DNA from: Mycolicibacillus parakoreensis
Lineage (GTDB): Bacteria; Actinomycetota; Actinomycetes; Mycobacteriales; Mycobacteriaceae
DNA: 64,000 nucleotides
NCBI RefSeq assembly: GCF_022370835.2
Contig: NZ_CP092365.1
Coordinates: 2,232,001-2,296,000 of the forward strand
Direction: 5' to 3'
Part shown: positions 32,955 through 41,390 of the stretch, one piece after another
How positions within the stretch are numbered: the stretch's first letter is position 1
How the letters are laid out: each line of letters opens with the position of its first letter
Translations under genes and position numbers: made by a program
The notes under the pieces: model-generated
Seen by the model: the letters and a program-made list of their open reading frames with translations, nothing else
Databases searched by the model: none
What the model was told of the DNA's origin: nothing

Positions 32955-34193
32955 TTACCAGGTGATGGGCAGTTCGTAGACGCCGTAGGCGAGCCGGTCG
33001 TCTTTGAACGCGATCTCGTCGACGTCGACGGCCAGCTTGATCGTCGGGATACGCCGGAACAGGGTGGCGAACACGATGTTCATCTCGGCGCGGGCCAGTT
33101 GCTGGCCCACGCATTGGTGCGGCCCGAATCCGAACCCCATGTGCTGGCGGGCGGCGGCGCGGCTCAACTCCAGCATCTCCGGCTCGGGGAAGACGCTCGG
33201 ATCCCAGTTGGCCGGGGCTAAGTCGATGATGATGCCCTCGTTGGCCCGGATCGTCTCCCTGCCGATCTCGATGTCCTCGATGGCGACCCGCCGCTGGCCG
33301 GTGTGGATGATGCTGAGGTAGCGCATCAGTTCCTCCACCGCGTTGGCGATCGCCGCGTCGTCGTCGCCGCGGAACACGTCGATCTTCGCCGGCTCCAGCA
33401 GCAGCCGCAGGACCCCCAGACCCAACATGTTGGCGGTGGTCTCATGCCCGGCGATCAACATTCCGGTACCGAGCTGGGTCGCCTCGCGCACCGACAGCGC
33501 GCCGTCTTTGACCCGCCCGGCCAGATCGGAGACCATGTCGTCGGTCGGATCGGTCATCTTGGTCTCGATCAGCCGGGCCAGATACTTGGACAGTTCGGTG
33601 GCGCCCTTGACGGTGTCGTCGGCGGTCGCGTAGCGGTCCACCCCCATCGTGGCGTGCTGCTGGAAGAAGTCGTGGTCGGCGTAGGGCACGCCGAGCAGCT
33701 CGCTGATCACCAGCGACGGGATCGGCAACGCCAAACCGTTGATCAGGTCCGCCGGTCGTGGGCCGGCCAGAATCGTGTCGATGTGCTCGTCGGTGATCTG
33801 CTGGGCGCGCTCGGATACCGCGTTGACGCGCTTGAGGGTCAGCGACGGCGACAGCATCCGGCGGAACCGGATGTGTTCGGGCCCGTCGGCGGTGAACACC
33901 GACCGGGGCCGATGGTGCACGCTGGCGCGCATGCCCTCGTTCCAGTGCGGGAATCCGTCGATGCGGTCATCGGTGCTGACCCTCGGGTCGGAGAACAGCG
34001 TGCGCACGGCGTCATAGCCGGTGACCAGCCACGGTGTGCTGCCGTCCCAGATCCGCACCCGACTCAAGGGTCGCTCGGCGGCCATCGCCAGGACCTGCGG
34101 CGGGGGCGCGAACGGGGCACCGCGATCCCGGCTCATCGGATAGTCCGGGATGGTGATGCTGGCGGCGTCGGCCACGGTGTCGGACACAGTCAC
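32955..34193 (-). CDS. Cytochrome P450
   Basis: A 412-residue P450 with I-helix MLIAGHETTANML, ExxR in EELMR and heme loop FGFGPHQCVG (Cys361). The GPHQCVGQQLARAE sequence resembles the CYP105/107-type bacterial class that uses a small [3Fe-4S] ferredoxin, in agreement with the ferredoxin gene directly upstream; GTG 34193 overlaps its stop (GTGA). Ferredoxin and P450 thus form a redox pair; the reductase must be elsewhere. The operon's TetR protein presumably senses the substrate or a product. Confidence 0.93.
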   Translation of the reverse strand: MTVSDTVADAASITIPDYPMSRDRGAPFAPPPQVLAMAAERPLSRVRIWDGSTPWLVTGYDAVRTLFSDPRVSTDDRIDGFPHWNEGMRASVHHRPRSVFTADGPEHIRFRRMLSPSLTLKRVNAVSERAQQITDEHIDTILAGPRPADLINGLALPIPSLVISELLGVPYADHDFFQQHATMGVDRYATADDTVKGATELSKYLARLIETKMTDPTDDMVSDLAGRVKDGALSVREATQLGTGMLIAGHETTANMLGLGVLRLLLEPAKIDVFRGDDDAAIANAVEELMRYLSIIHTGQRRVAIEDIEIGRETIRANEGIIIDLAPANWDPSVFPEPEMLELSRAAARQHMGFGFGPHQCVGQQLARAEMNIVFATLFRRIPTIKLAVDVDEIAFKDDRLAYGVYELPITW

Positions 34194-34387
34194 TCCTCGA
34201 TGATCGTGATGGCGCCGGACGGGCAGGCCGCTGCGGCCTGGCGAACCGCGTCGGTCAGCTCCGGCGGCGGGTTCTCGTCGAGCACGACGACGACGCCGTC
34301 CTCGTCACGCTGGTCGAAGACCAGCGGTGCCAGTGCGGCGCACTGGCCCGACGATGCGCAGATGTTCTGATCGGCCGTGACCCTCAT
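34190..34387 (-). CDS. [3Fe-4S]-type ferredoxin, P450 redox partner
   Basis: A 65-residue ferredoxin with Cys10, Cys16 and Cys55 (NICASSGQC and ACPSGAI). Only three cluster cysteines are present, Ser replacing the residue of CxxHxxC-type sites, so a [3Fe-4S] cluster is expected. Proteins of this kind pass single electrons from ferredoxin reductase to an adjacent P450. Its ATG overlaps the TetR stop and its stop overlaps the P450 start, so translation of the three is coupled. The C-terminal PSGAITI strand is typical of the family. Confidence 0.93.
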   Translation of the reverse strand: MRVTADQNICASSGQCAALAPLVFDQRDEDGVVVVLDENPPPELTDAVRQAAAACPSGAITIIEE

Positions 34388-35067
34388 CGCGGACCCTCCG
34401 GCAGGGGCGTGGCCGGGGCCAGCCAGAGCCCGACGATCGCGTCGATGAGGCCGACCCCGGCCTCGGTCCAGCTGATGGACGCCGAGGCGCCTGCGGCCAG
34501 CGACCGTTCCACATCGGCGCAGGTGTGCATCAGCAGGTTGCGCGCCATGACGTTGCGCGCCTGGCGGGCCTTGACCGGCAACTCCGGGAGGCAGCGGTTG
34601 ATCCCGTTGAGGACCTCGACCAGCGACACCGAGCTCAACGCGTCCTTGACGACGATGTCCTGATATGCCGGATCGGCCATCACCTGGGCGGCGAAACGCG
34701 CATACCAGGTCGGATTACCCAGCGCAGCAAGGTGATCGGTGAGCGGGCGGACCAAACACGACACCCAGTCCCGCAGGTCCGCGGAGTCGCCGACGTGGGC
34801 CACCATGCGTTCGCGCAGCGTCTCCACGGGCATCCGGTGGCGACGTTCGATCTCGCGCACGAGGTCGGTTTTGCTGCCGAAGTGGTACCCCACCGCGGCG
34901 TTGTTGCCCTGCCCGGCCGCCTCGCTGACCTGACGGTTGGAGACCGAGAACACCCCGCGTTCGGCGAAGAGGCGTTCCGCGGCGGTCAGGATGGCCTCCC
35001 GGGTGCTGGAGGCCCGATCGGTCCGGTTGGCGGTGGTCACACCGCCAGTCAACTCCGCGCCCACCAT
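34384..35067 (-). CDS. TetR-family transcriptional regulator
   Basis: A 227-residue TetR protein. HTH at about 22-70: AILTAAERLFAERGVFSVSNRQVSEAAGQGNNAAVGYHFGSKTDLV spans it, with the recognition helix in NNAAVGYHF. First gene of a unit through ferredoxin, P450, amidohydrolase, M24 proteins and crotonase. The ATG at 35067 directly abuts a 22-base palindrome and has no ribosome-binding site, so the mRNA may be leaderless or the true start may be an internal GTG near residue 10. The same palindrome recurs at 35989, upstream of the SDR and cyclase genes, defining a probable small regulon. Confidence 0.86.
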   Translation of the reverse strand: MVGAELTGGVTTANRTDRASSTREAILTAAERLFAERGVFSVSNRQVSEAAGQGNNAAVGYHFGSKTDLVREIERRHRMPVETLRERMVAHVGDSADLRDWVSCLVRPLTDHLAALGNPTWYARFAAQVMADPAYQDIVVKDALSSVSLVEVLNGINRCLPELPVKARQARNVMARNLLMHTCADVERSLAAGASASISWTEAGVGLIDAIVGLWLAPATPLPEGPR

Positions 35068-35088
35068 TAAGTCAAGCGATTGATTTAA
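35067..35088. promoter_or_regulatory. Operator palindrome TTAA-G-TCAA-GCGA-TTGA-T-TTAA
   Basis: Symmetric outer TTAA and inner TCAA/TTGA arms around GCGA, immediately upstream of the TetR start and overlapping the SDR stop codon. The segment 35071-35090 matches 35989-36008 at 18 of 20 positions. Strong candidate binding site for the TetR protein encoded at 34384-35067. Confidence 0.72.
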
Positions 35089-35918
35089 TCCTTGGCTTGG
35101 CTGCGCCGCCGCAGCGCTTTGCCGGCCACCGTTCCCCCGTCCACCGGCAGCACCGTACCGGTGACGTAACGCGACCGCTCCCCGGCGAAATACACGGCGG
35201 CCTCCGCGACGTCGTCGGGGGTGCCTTCGCGCTGCAGCGGCCGGTCGGCCCGCATCGTCGCGCGGATCCGCTCCTCGAACCGGCTGAGTTCGGCGGCGTC
35301 GGTCTCCGCCGACGAGGAGCGCAGGATGGGCGTCGGGATGTTGCCGGGCGCGATGGCGTTGACCCGAATCCCGTAGTGGGCCAGCTCGATGGCCGCCGAC
35401 TTGGTGAACGCGATGACCGCCGCTTTGGAGGCGCGATAGGTCATCACGCCGCCCCCGGCCTGGATCCCGCCGATCGAGGTCAGGTTGATGATCGAACCGC
35501 CACCGTCGTCGGCCATCCGGCGGGCGGCGTCACGGGTTCCGGCCATGACGCCGAGCACGTTGACCGCCATGACCCGCTCGAAATCGGCCAGGTCGTCGTC
35601 GAGGAACCGGTTGTGCATTCGCCCCGAGACCCCGGCGTTGTTGACCATGACGTGCACACCGCCGAAGGCCTGCACGGCCGTGGCCACCAGGGCGGCGACC
35701 TGTTCACGGTCGGCCACGTCAGTGGGATGAAACAGCGCACGCTCGCCCAACGCCTGCGCCAGCTCGACACCGCGGTCCCCGACCGGCCCGGACCCGAGGT
35801 CGCCGATCACCACCCGGGCGCCCTCGGCAACGAAGCGTTCCACGATGCCGCGGCCGAGCCCCGACGCCCCGCCGGTGACGATCGCGACTTTCCCCGCCAA
35901 CTCGTCGACCATCTCCAC
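35085..35918 (-). CDS. Short-chain dehydrogenase/reductase
   Basis: A 277-residue classical SDR: TGGASGLG at 15-22, NNAG at 93-96, catalytic Ser148, Tyr161 and Lys165. An Asp after the second strand (IGDLG) favours NAD(H). Likely oxidises a secondary alcohol or 3-hydroxyacyl-CoA. Start taken at GTG 35918; the ATG at 35912 (two codons in) is equally possible. It lies just upstream of the TetR gene on the same strand and has the same operator about 75 bases before its start, so it is probably in the TetR regulon. The C-terminus is a basic, Arg-rich tail, unusual for SDRs. Confidence 0.87.
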   Translation of the reverse strand: MEMVDELAGKVAIVTGGASGLGRGIVERFVAEGARVVIGDLGSGPVGDRGVELAQALGERALFHPTDVADREQVAALVATAVQAFGGVHVMVNNAGVSGRMHNRFLDDDLADFERVMAVNVLGVMAGTRDAARRMADDGGGSIINLTSIGGIQAGGGVMTYRASKAAVIAFTKSAAIELAHYGIRVNAIAPGNIPTPILRSSSAETDAAELSRFEERIRATMRADRPLQREGTPDDVAEAAVYFAGERSRYVTGTVLPVDGGTVAGKALRRRSQAKD

Positions 35919-35988
35919 CCTTTCCCCGCCACCGTGTCTCGGCTCTGCCGCGGGCGGTGTCTCGACTCAACCGCCTCGACCGGGCTCA

Positions 35989-36008
35989 GTCAAGCAACTG
36001 ATTTAATC
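35989..36008. promoter_or_regulatory. Second copy of the TetR(35067) operator
   Basis: GTCAAGCAACTGATTTAATC differs at two positions from 35071-35090. It lies between the SDR start (35918, minus) and the cyclase start (36029, plus), so the regulator could control either or both. Confidence 0.68.
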
Positions 36009-36028
36009 GCAGCGGTTACGGTCGTCAT

Positions 36029-37570
36029 GTGGACAGGCCGACGAGCGCACCGCGCGGCGGCGCGCTCACGGCGTCGTTTCGCTACGCTGCCGGTCTGGCG
36101 CTGGCGCATCTGATCAGCGTCGCCGAGGTGCTCGTCGTCGTCGCCGCGCTGCGCGGGCACCCCACCGACGGTGTGCATTTCGCTCCGCAGTACATCGCCA
36201 CAGCGGTGGTGCTCGCCGGGATCTGCACCCTGACCGTCTTGGTCGGCGGTATCGTGATCATCGCCGGGCCCCTGGCGTGGTTCACCGCCGGCGCGGCGCC
36301 CACCAGCGGCCAACGGCGCGCCGCGACGAACCTGATCCGTGACCAGTCGCTGCTGCTGAGCACGGCCTGGATCGCAGGTGGGCTGGTCTTCGTCCTGCTC
36401 AACGCCGACAGCGGCGCGGGCCTGGCGATCGCGACGGCGCTGGCGGTGATCTTCGGCGGTGCGGCGGCCACCGGCACCGGGGTGTTGATCAACCAGCGCT
36501 GGATCCGGCCGATCATCGTGGCCGCGACCCGCGACTCCGGCGGGTTCGTCACCGCACCGGGCGTGCTGGCCCGGCTGATCAACATGTGGCTGCTCACCAG
36601 CGGTCTGCCGAGCCTGGCGATCGCCGCGCTGGTGGTCTTGCGCTCCAACGGCTGGATCATCCCGACGACCGCACCGATCGAGACGGCGGTCCTGGTGCTC
36701 TCATTGGTGGCGGTGATCCTGGGCTTTCGCGGGATGGTCCTCGTCTCGCGGTCCATCTCGGACCCGGTCGGCGAGGTGGTCGACGCGATGGCGCTGGTCG
36801 AACACGGCCGCGATGACGTCGTGGTCGACATCTACGAGCGTTCCGAGATCGGGCGGCTGCAGAGCGGTTTCAACCGGATGGTGAGCGAACTCGCCGAACG
36901 GGACCGGTTGCGGGATTTGTTCGGCCGCTACGTCGGCACCGACGTCGCGCGCCATGCGCTGCGGGGCGGCGCGACGTTCTCCGGTGAGGTCACCGAGGCC
37001 GCCATCCTCTTCGTCGATCTGGCCGGCTCGACCCAGTTGGCCCTGAGCCATCCACCGCAGAAGGTGGCCGAGGTGCTCAACGACTTCTTCCGGATCGTGG
37101 TCAGTGCCGTCGACGAGCATCGGGGTCTGATCAACAAGTTCCAGGGCGACGCCGCGCTGGCGGTGTTCGGGGTTCCGCTGCCCGTCAGCGGGGCGTCGCC
37201 GGCCGCCCTGGCCGCGGCGCGCTCGCTGGCGGTGCGGTTGCGCCACCTGCGGGTCGTCGATTTCGGCATCGGCGTGTCCGCGGGTCCGGTCTTCGCCGGC
37301 AACATCGGTGCGGAGAACCGCTACGAGTACACGGTGATCGGCGACGCGGTCAACGAGGCCGCCCGGTTGGCCGACCTGGCCAAGACGACGTCGCACCGCC
37401 TGTTGTGCTCGGCGGCGGCCACCGACCGCGCCGACGCCGCCGAGCGGCAGCGCTGGGTCGAGCACAGCTCGACGGTGCTGCGGGGCCGCTCGCACCCGAC
37501 CGGGGTGCTGGCGCCGCGGGCCGCCGACGACGGCGAGACCGAGGTGGCGGCGTCGGGCTCGGTGAGCTGA
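36029..37570 (+). CDS. Membrane-bound class III adenylate/guanylate cyclase with HAMP domain
   Basis: A 513-residue protein: six predicted membrane helices within about residues 15-240, a HAMP linker (~240-295) and a C-terminal class III cyclase domain (~322-480). Catalytic residues are all present: metal-binding Asp330 (FVDLAGST) and Asp374, substrate-specifying Lys370 and Asp439, and the transition-state pair Asn442/Arg446. Lys with Asp points to ATP, so cAMP is the expected product. The architecture matches the mycobacterial Rv1318c-1320c/Rv3645 group. GTG 36029 is 20 bases after the TetR operator, so cAMP synthesis may be tied to catabolite sensing. Tail is acidic and disordered. Confidence 0.9.
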   Translation: MDRPTSAPRGGALTASFRYAAGLALAHLISVAEVLVVVAALRGHPTDGVHFAPQYIATAVVLAGICTLTVLVGGIVIIAGPLAWFTAGAAPTSGQRRAATNLIRDQSLLLSTAWIAGGLVFVLLNADSGAGLAIATALAVIFGGAAATGTGVLINQRWIRPIIVAATRDSGGFVTAPGVLARLINMWLLTSGLPSLAIAALVVLRSNGWIIPTTAPIETAVLVLSLVAVILGFRGMVLVSRSISDPVGEVVDAMALVEHGRDDVVVDIYERSEIGRLQSGFNRMVSELAERDRLRDLFGRYVGTDVARHALRGGATFSGEVTEAAILFVDLAGSTQLALSHPPQKVAEVLNDFFRIVVSAVDEHRGLINKFQGDAALAVFGVPLPVSGASPAALAAARSLAVRLRHLRVVDFGIGVSAGPVFAGNIGAENRYEYTVIGDAVNEAARLADLAKTTSHRLLCSAAATDRADAAERQRWVEHSSTVLRGRSHPTGVLAPRAADDGETEVAASGSVS

Positions 37571-37597
37571 GCCCCCGCACACACGCCGATCGGACGA

Positions 37598-38518
37598 TCA
37601 CCGCAGCCGTGGCTTGATCTCCTCGATGACCCACTGCGCGTAGTCGAGGTACTCCTCGACGCCGCGCACCGCCGGCAGCGGCACCGCGCTCACGGTCACG
37701 CCCTGCTCGGCCAGCCAGCCCAATCGGTCCACGATCTGCTCAGCGCTCATCCCGGGGCGCCCCCCGGGATCGTCACGCACGGCGTGGCCCTCCCCCACGC
37801 GCCGGGTCGCCATGCCGTGCATGACCTCAAAGGGACGGCCGTCGTAGCCGTCCTGGGACTTGATGAACTCGACCCGCTCGGCGATGCGCTCCGGCGGGGT
37901 GAGGAAGCTCCACCATCCCGAGGCGAACCTTGCCGCGCGGCGCAACGCCGCATCGGCGTCCCCGCCGATCCAGATCGGCAGGTGCGGCCTGCGTACGGGT
38001 TTCGGCTCGAACGCCGCCCCGGAGAAGGAGACGTAGCGCCCGTTGAAGCTCGGTGCCTCGCTGGTCCACAGTTCCACGATCGCGGCGAGGTACTCGTCGG
38101 CGATCCGCCCGCGTTGCTCGAACCTCACGCCGAGCAGCTCGAACTCACGCCGTAGCCACCCCACACCGAACGTCGCCATCATCCGGCCGCCGCTGAACCA
38201 GTCGGCGGTGGCCAGCGCCTTGGCCAAGACGACCGGCTGGTGCAGCGGCAGCACGGTGACGCAGGAGTTGACCAGGATCCGCTCGGTCGCCCCGGCGATG
38301 TAGGCCTGCGCGGCCGTGGACTGAAAGTAGTGCGGGCCGGAGAGCTCGACGTGCTCAGCGGGAATGAGGAAGTGCTCCGGTACGGCGACCATGTCGTAGC
38401 CCCACCGGTCGGCGCAGCGCACCATTCGGGTCTGGTCGGCGCCGGTCACCTCGGCCTCCCACGGCTGCATGGTGGCCGTCAACCGCATCAGGTGCGGCAG
38501 GTTGAACACCAGCTTCAC
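37598..38518 (-). CDS. LLM-class flavin/F420-dependent oxidoreductase
   Basis: A 306-residue luciferase-like TIM barrel. VAVPEHFLIP, NSCVTVLPLHQPVVLAKALATADWFSGGR and GVGWLRREFELLGV are the signature of the actinobacterial LLM group that mostly uses F420 (Rv2161c-like, TIGR03619-type); FMN use is possible. Expected to reduce or oxidise a ketone/enone, or act as a monooxygenase with a reductase. GTG 38518 (VKLVFNLPH) is chosen although the frame stays open for more than 1.7 kb upstream, because that region overlaps the ALDH on the other strand. It diverges from the ALDH across an operator shared with the 530 TetR gene. Confidence 0.85.
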   Translation of the reverse strand: MKLVFNLPHLMRLTATMQPWEAEVTGADQTRMVRCADRWGYDMVAVPEHFLIPAEHVELSGPHYFQSTAAQAYIAGATERILVNSCVTVLPLHQPVVLAKALATADWFSGGRMMATFGVGWLRREFELLGVRFEQRGRIADEYLAAIVELWTSEAPSFNGRYVSFSGAAFEPKPVRRPHLPIWIGGDADAALRRAARFASGWWSFLTPPERIAERVEFIKSQDGYDGRPFEVMHGMATRRVGEGHAVRDDPGGRPGMSAEQIVDRLGWLAEQGVTVSAVPLPAVRGVEEYLDYAQWVIEEIKPRLR

Positions 38519-38638
38519 CCGCCCGGCCCCCCAGTGCTCGGCTCCCGGCGGTGAAACCGCGTCGCAACAGTGTCTTTCATCTCGGGTCTTTCGCGTCGAT
38601 TCCGTGTCGATAAACCTGCGGGCCGGCCCCCTCATGAC

Positions 38639-38658
38639 TACTGTAGGCATTACGGTAG
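38639..38658. promoter_or_regulatory. Second copy of the TetR(530)-type operator
   Basis: TACTGTAGGCATTACGGTAG, with 15 of 20 bases matching 446-465 and the same 12-base half-site spacing, lies between the LLM oxidoreductase and ALDH starts. Suggests both are controlled by the TetR protein encoded 38 kb away. Confidence 0.6.
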
Positions 38659-38692
38659 GTAGTTCTGAGAGTATTCGGCGGAAAGGATCACG

Positions 38693-40177
38693 GTGACCAC
38701 CACGCAGGGCGATTCCGGTGTTTTGGCGGGCGAGGAGCGCATGCTCGTCGACGGTGCGTTGGTCGACGCCACCGGCGGCGCGAGGTTCGACGTCGTTCAT
38801 CCCGCCAGCGAGGAGGTGGTCGGGCAGGCCGCCGACGGCACGGTCGATGATCTGTCGCGCGCCGTCGCGGCGGCGCGGCGCGCCTTCGACGCCGGCGACT
38901 GGGCGCGCGACGTGCAGTTCCGGCACCGCTGTTTGATTCAGCTGCACGATGCGCTGGAGGCGAACAAGGAACGGCTGCGCCGGATCCTGATCACCGAGGT
39001 CGGCTGCCCGGTCACGGTGACCGGCAGCCAGATCGAGAGCCCGGTCGCCGAGGTCAAGCACTGGGCCGAACACGGCCGCGATTTCGACTACCTGGTCGAC
39101 ACCGGATCGCACGAGACGGCGCTGGGCCCGGCCCGACGCAAGCTGAACTACGAGCCGCTCGGCGTGGTCGGGGCGATCACGCCGTGGAATGTGCCGCTGT
39201 ATCTCAACATCGCCGAGACGGTACCGGCGCTGATGGCCGGAAACACCGTGGTGCTCAAGCCCGCCCAACTGACCCCGTGGTCGGGCAGCGAGCTGGGCCG
39301 CATCGTCGCCGAGGAGACCGACATCCCGGCGGGAGTGTTCAACGTGGTGACCTCCAACGCCAACGAAGTCGGGGCGGCGCTGTCGGCCGACCCGCGGGTG
39401 GACATGATCACCTTCACCGGCTCCACGGCGACCGGACGGGCCATCCTGGCGGCGAGCGCGCCCACGGTGAAGAAGACGCTGCTGGAACTCGGCGGTAAGT
39501 CCGCGCACATCGTGCTCGATGACGCCGACTTCGGTTCGGCCCTGCCGATGGCGGCGATGATGGCCTGCGTGATGTCGGGACAGAGCTGCGTGCTGCCGTC
39601 CCGGATCCTTCTGCCCCGCAGTCGCTACGACGAGGGACTGGCGGTGCTGCAGTCGTCGATGGAGAACTTCCCGATGGGTGACCCGTGGACGCCGGGCAAC
39701 ATGCAAGGGCCCCAGGTCAGCGAGACGCAGCGGCAGAAGGTGCTCGACCTGATCGCCTCCGGGCGGGACTCGGGGGCACGGCTGGTCACCGGCGGTGGTG
39801 TACCGGAGAGCCTGCCGGTCGGCTACTACGTACAGCCCACCCTGCTGGCCGACGTGGATCCCGATAGCCGCATCGCCCAGGAGGAGATCTTCGGCCCGGT
39901 GCTCACGGTGACGCCCTACGACACCGAGGAGCAGGCGGTGGCGATCGCCAACAACTCCATCTACGGGCTCTCCGGGGAGGTCAGCGGCGCCGACGTGGAC
40001 CGGGCCTTCGCTGTCGCGCAACGGATGCGCACCGGCAACGTCACGATCAACGGCAAGAGCCACTTCGGGATCACCAGCCCGTTCGGCGGCACCAAGCAGA
40101 GCGGCCTGGGCTACCGCAACGGCGAGCAGGGCTTCACCGAGTACCTGCACATCAAGACGATCGGCATGCCGCAGTGA
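38693..40177 (+). CDS. Aldehyde dehydrogenase
   Basis: A 494-residue NAD(P)-dependent aldehyde dehydrogenase. Catalytic Cys299 (SGQSCVLPSR), general base Glu265 (LELGGKS), Asn166 (TPWNVPLY) and the Rossmann FTGSTATGR are all intact. It oxidises an aldehyde to the acid, which a ligase would then activate. GTG 38693 follows GGAAAGGA. The GTGA overlap with the SnoaL gene at 40174 makes the two one transcript. Paralogous in function to the ALDH at 56213, which is longer at the N-terminus; substrates cannot be read from sequence. Confidence 0.93.
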   Translation: MTTTQGDSGVLAGEERMLVDGALVDATGGARFDVVHPASEEVVGQAADGTVDDLSRAVAAARRAFDAGDWARDVQFRHRCLIQLHDALEANKERLRRILITEVGCPVTVTGSQIESPVAEVKHWAEHGRDFDYLVDTGSHETALGPARRKLNYEPLGVVGAITPWNVPLYLNIAETVPALMAGNTVVLKPAQLTPWSGSELGRIVAEETDIPAGVFNVVTSNANEVGAALSADPRVDMITFTGSTATGRAILAASAPTVKKTLLELGGKSAHIVLDDADFGSALPMAAMMACVMSGQSCVLPSRILLPRSRYDEGLAVLQSSMENFPMGDPWTPGNMQGPQVSETQRQKVLDLIASGRDSGARLVTGGGVPESLPVGYYVQPTLLADVDPDSRIAQEEIFGPVLTVTPYDTEEQAVAIANNSIYGLSGEVSGADVDRAFAVAQRMRTGNVTINGKSHFGITSPFGGTKQSGLGYRNGEQGFTEYLHIKTIGMPQ

Positions 40178-40608
40178 CCGATCCGGTCCCGGTCGCCGAT
40201 CGGTTGGAGATCGCCGCGCTGCTGTACCGCTACGCACGCGCCGTGGACTCCCGCGACTGGCAGTTGTATCGGTCGGTGTTCACCGACGACGCGGTCATCG
40301 ACTACTCGTCGGCCGGCGCCATCCGCGGTTCCCGCGACGAGGTGGCCGACTGGCTGGCCTCGGGTTTCGCCGCGATCCCGATGTCGATGCACTACATCAC
40401 CAACATCGAGGTGTTGCGGTTGGCCGGCGACACCGCCGAGGTGCGCGCGATGTTCTACAACCCGATGCAGCTGCCCGGCATGAGTGAGCTGAGCGTCTGC
40501 GGCGGCTATTACCACCACGATCTGGTGCGTGCCGCCGACGGGTGGTGCAGCCGGGGGCTGCGCGAGGAGAACCTGTGGTTCACCAACCCGCCCGGCGCCC
40601 GCCGGTGA
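40174..40608 (+). CDS. SnoaL/NTF2-like fold protein
   Basis: A 144-residue alpha+beta barrel protein of the SnoaL-like/ring-hydroxylating-dioxygenase beta family. RLEIAALLYRYARAVDSRDWQLYRSVFTDDAVIDYSS is the characteristic N-terminal helix-strand region; MHYITNIEV and GGYYHHDLVRAADGW follow. Members act as hydratases, isomerases, dehydratases or small-molecule-binding subunits. It starts inside the ALDH stop codon, so it functions with that operon, perhaps as an isomerase or hydratase on a ring intermediate (inference). It ends 12 bases before the convergent hydrolase gene. Confidence 0.82.
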   Translation: MTDPVPVADRLEIAALLYRYARAVDSRDWQLYRSVFTDDAVIDYSSAGAIRGSRDEVADWLASGFAAIPMSMHYITNIEVLRLAGDTAEVRAMFYNPMQLPGMSELSVCGGYYHHDLVRAADGWCSRGLREENLWFTNPPGARR

Positions 40609-40620
40609 GGGGCCGCGGGC

Positions 40621-41382
40621 TCAGTGCGCGATGAGCGGACCGACCGGCCTGGTGGTGGTGGCGTGCACCAGCAGTTCGGCCAGTTCGGCCGGCCGGCTCA
40701 GAAACGGTGAGTGCGAGGCGTCGATGCTCAGCGGCTGCACCCCGAGTCGCCGGCAGACCTCGTCGGCCAGCCACCGCGGGTAGGCGCGGTCCTGTTCGCA
40801 GCGGATGAAGCTGCGTGGCAGGTCCGCCGCCCAGAAGTCGGGCACCGACACCGGGGCGACGGTGACCTCACCGGTGCGTTCCGGGCCGAGCCGCTCGAAG
40901 GCCCACCGCGCCGTCGCCTCGTCGCAGTCGTGGTAGAAGTATTCCCGCGCGCCGTGGAAGTCGGCGAACGTCATCGTCCCGTCCTCGGCGAAATGCAGGT
41001 GCTTCAGCATGTCCCCGGCGGCCCCGTCGAACAGGTCCGCCTCGGTGGCACCCATGGTCATCGCGTCGGTGTAGCTGCGCCCTTCGCGGGGTAGGGCCGC
41101 GGAGAGGTAGACGATGTGGCCGACGAGTTCGGGTGCCGCGTTCGCGGCGAGGGTGGCGTCGAAGCCGCCACCGGAGTGGCCGACGAGGACGTCACCGGCG
41201 GCCAGCTCGGCGACGATGGCATCGCGCCGGGCGGCCAGCCTGGTGGCGTCCTCGTCGATCCGCGCGCCGTGACCCGGCAGGTCCACCGCCACCCCGGCGT
41301 GCCCGAGCTGCTCCAACTCGGCGATGGTGCGCTCCCAGCACCAGGCGGCGTGGAATCCTCCGTGCACGAACAGGAACCGCAT
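40621..41382 (-). CDS. Alpha/beta hydrolase
   Basis: A 253-residue serine hydrolase-type alpha/beta fold. HGGFHAAWCWE forms the oxyanion loop, the nucleophile is Ser70 in GHSGGG, the histidine is His224 (DASHSPF) and the acid is likely an Asp/Glu in the preceding strand. The compact HGG...GHSGG form is close to plant-type methylesterase/HNL-like hydrolases and many actinobacterial esterases. Last gene of the meta-cleavage operon, 8 bases after the LLM gene. It could hydrolyse an ester, lactone or C-C bond in the pathway. The MhpC-like hydrolase at 47052 is the better candidate for the ring-cleavage product. Confidence 0.83.
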   Translation of the reverse strand: MRFLFVHGGFHAAWCWERTIAELEQLGHAGVAVDLPGHGARIDEDATRLAARRDAIVAELAAGDVLVGHSGGGFDATLAANAAPELVGHIVYLSAALPREGRSYTDAMTMGATEADLFDGAAGDMLKHLHFAEDGTMTFADFHGAREYFYHDCDEATARWAFERLGPERTGEVTVAPVSVPDFWAADLPRSFIRCEQDRAYPRWLADEVCRRLGVQPLSIDASHSPFLSRPAELAELLVHATTTRPVGPLIAH

Positions 41383-41390
41383 TACCTGCC

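Noticed and set aside
37598..40237. An open frame of 879 codons on the minus strand across the ALDH, SnoaL and LLM genes
   Set aside because: The upstream two-thirds is the reverse strand of a well-supported aldehyde dehydrogenase with all catalytic motifs. High GC makes long antisense open frames common; only the LLM portion from GTG 38518 has family motifs.
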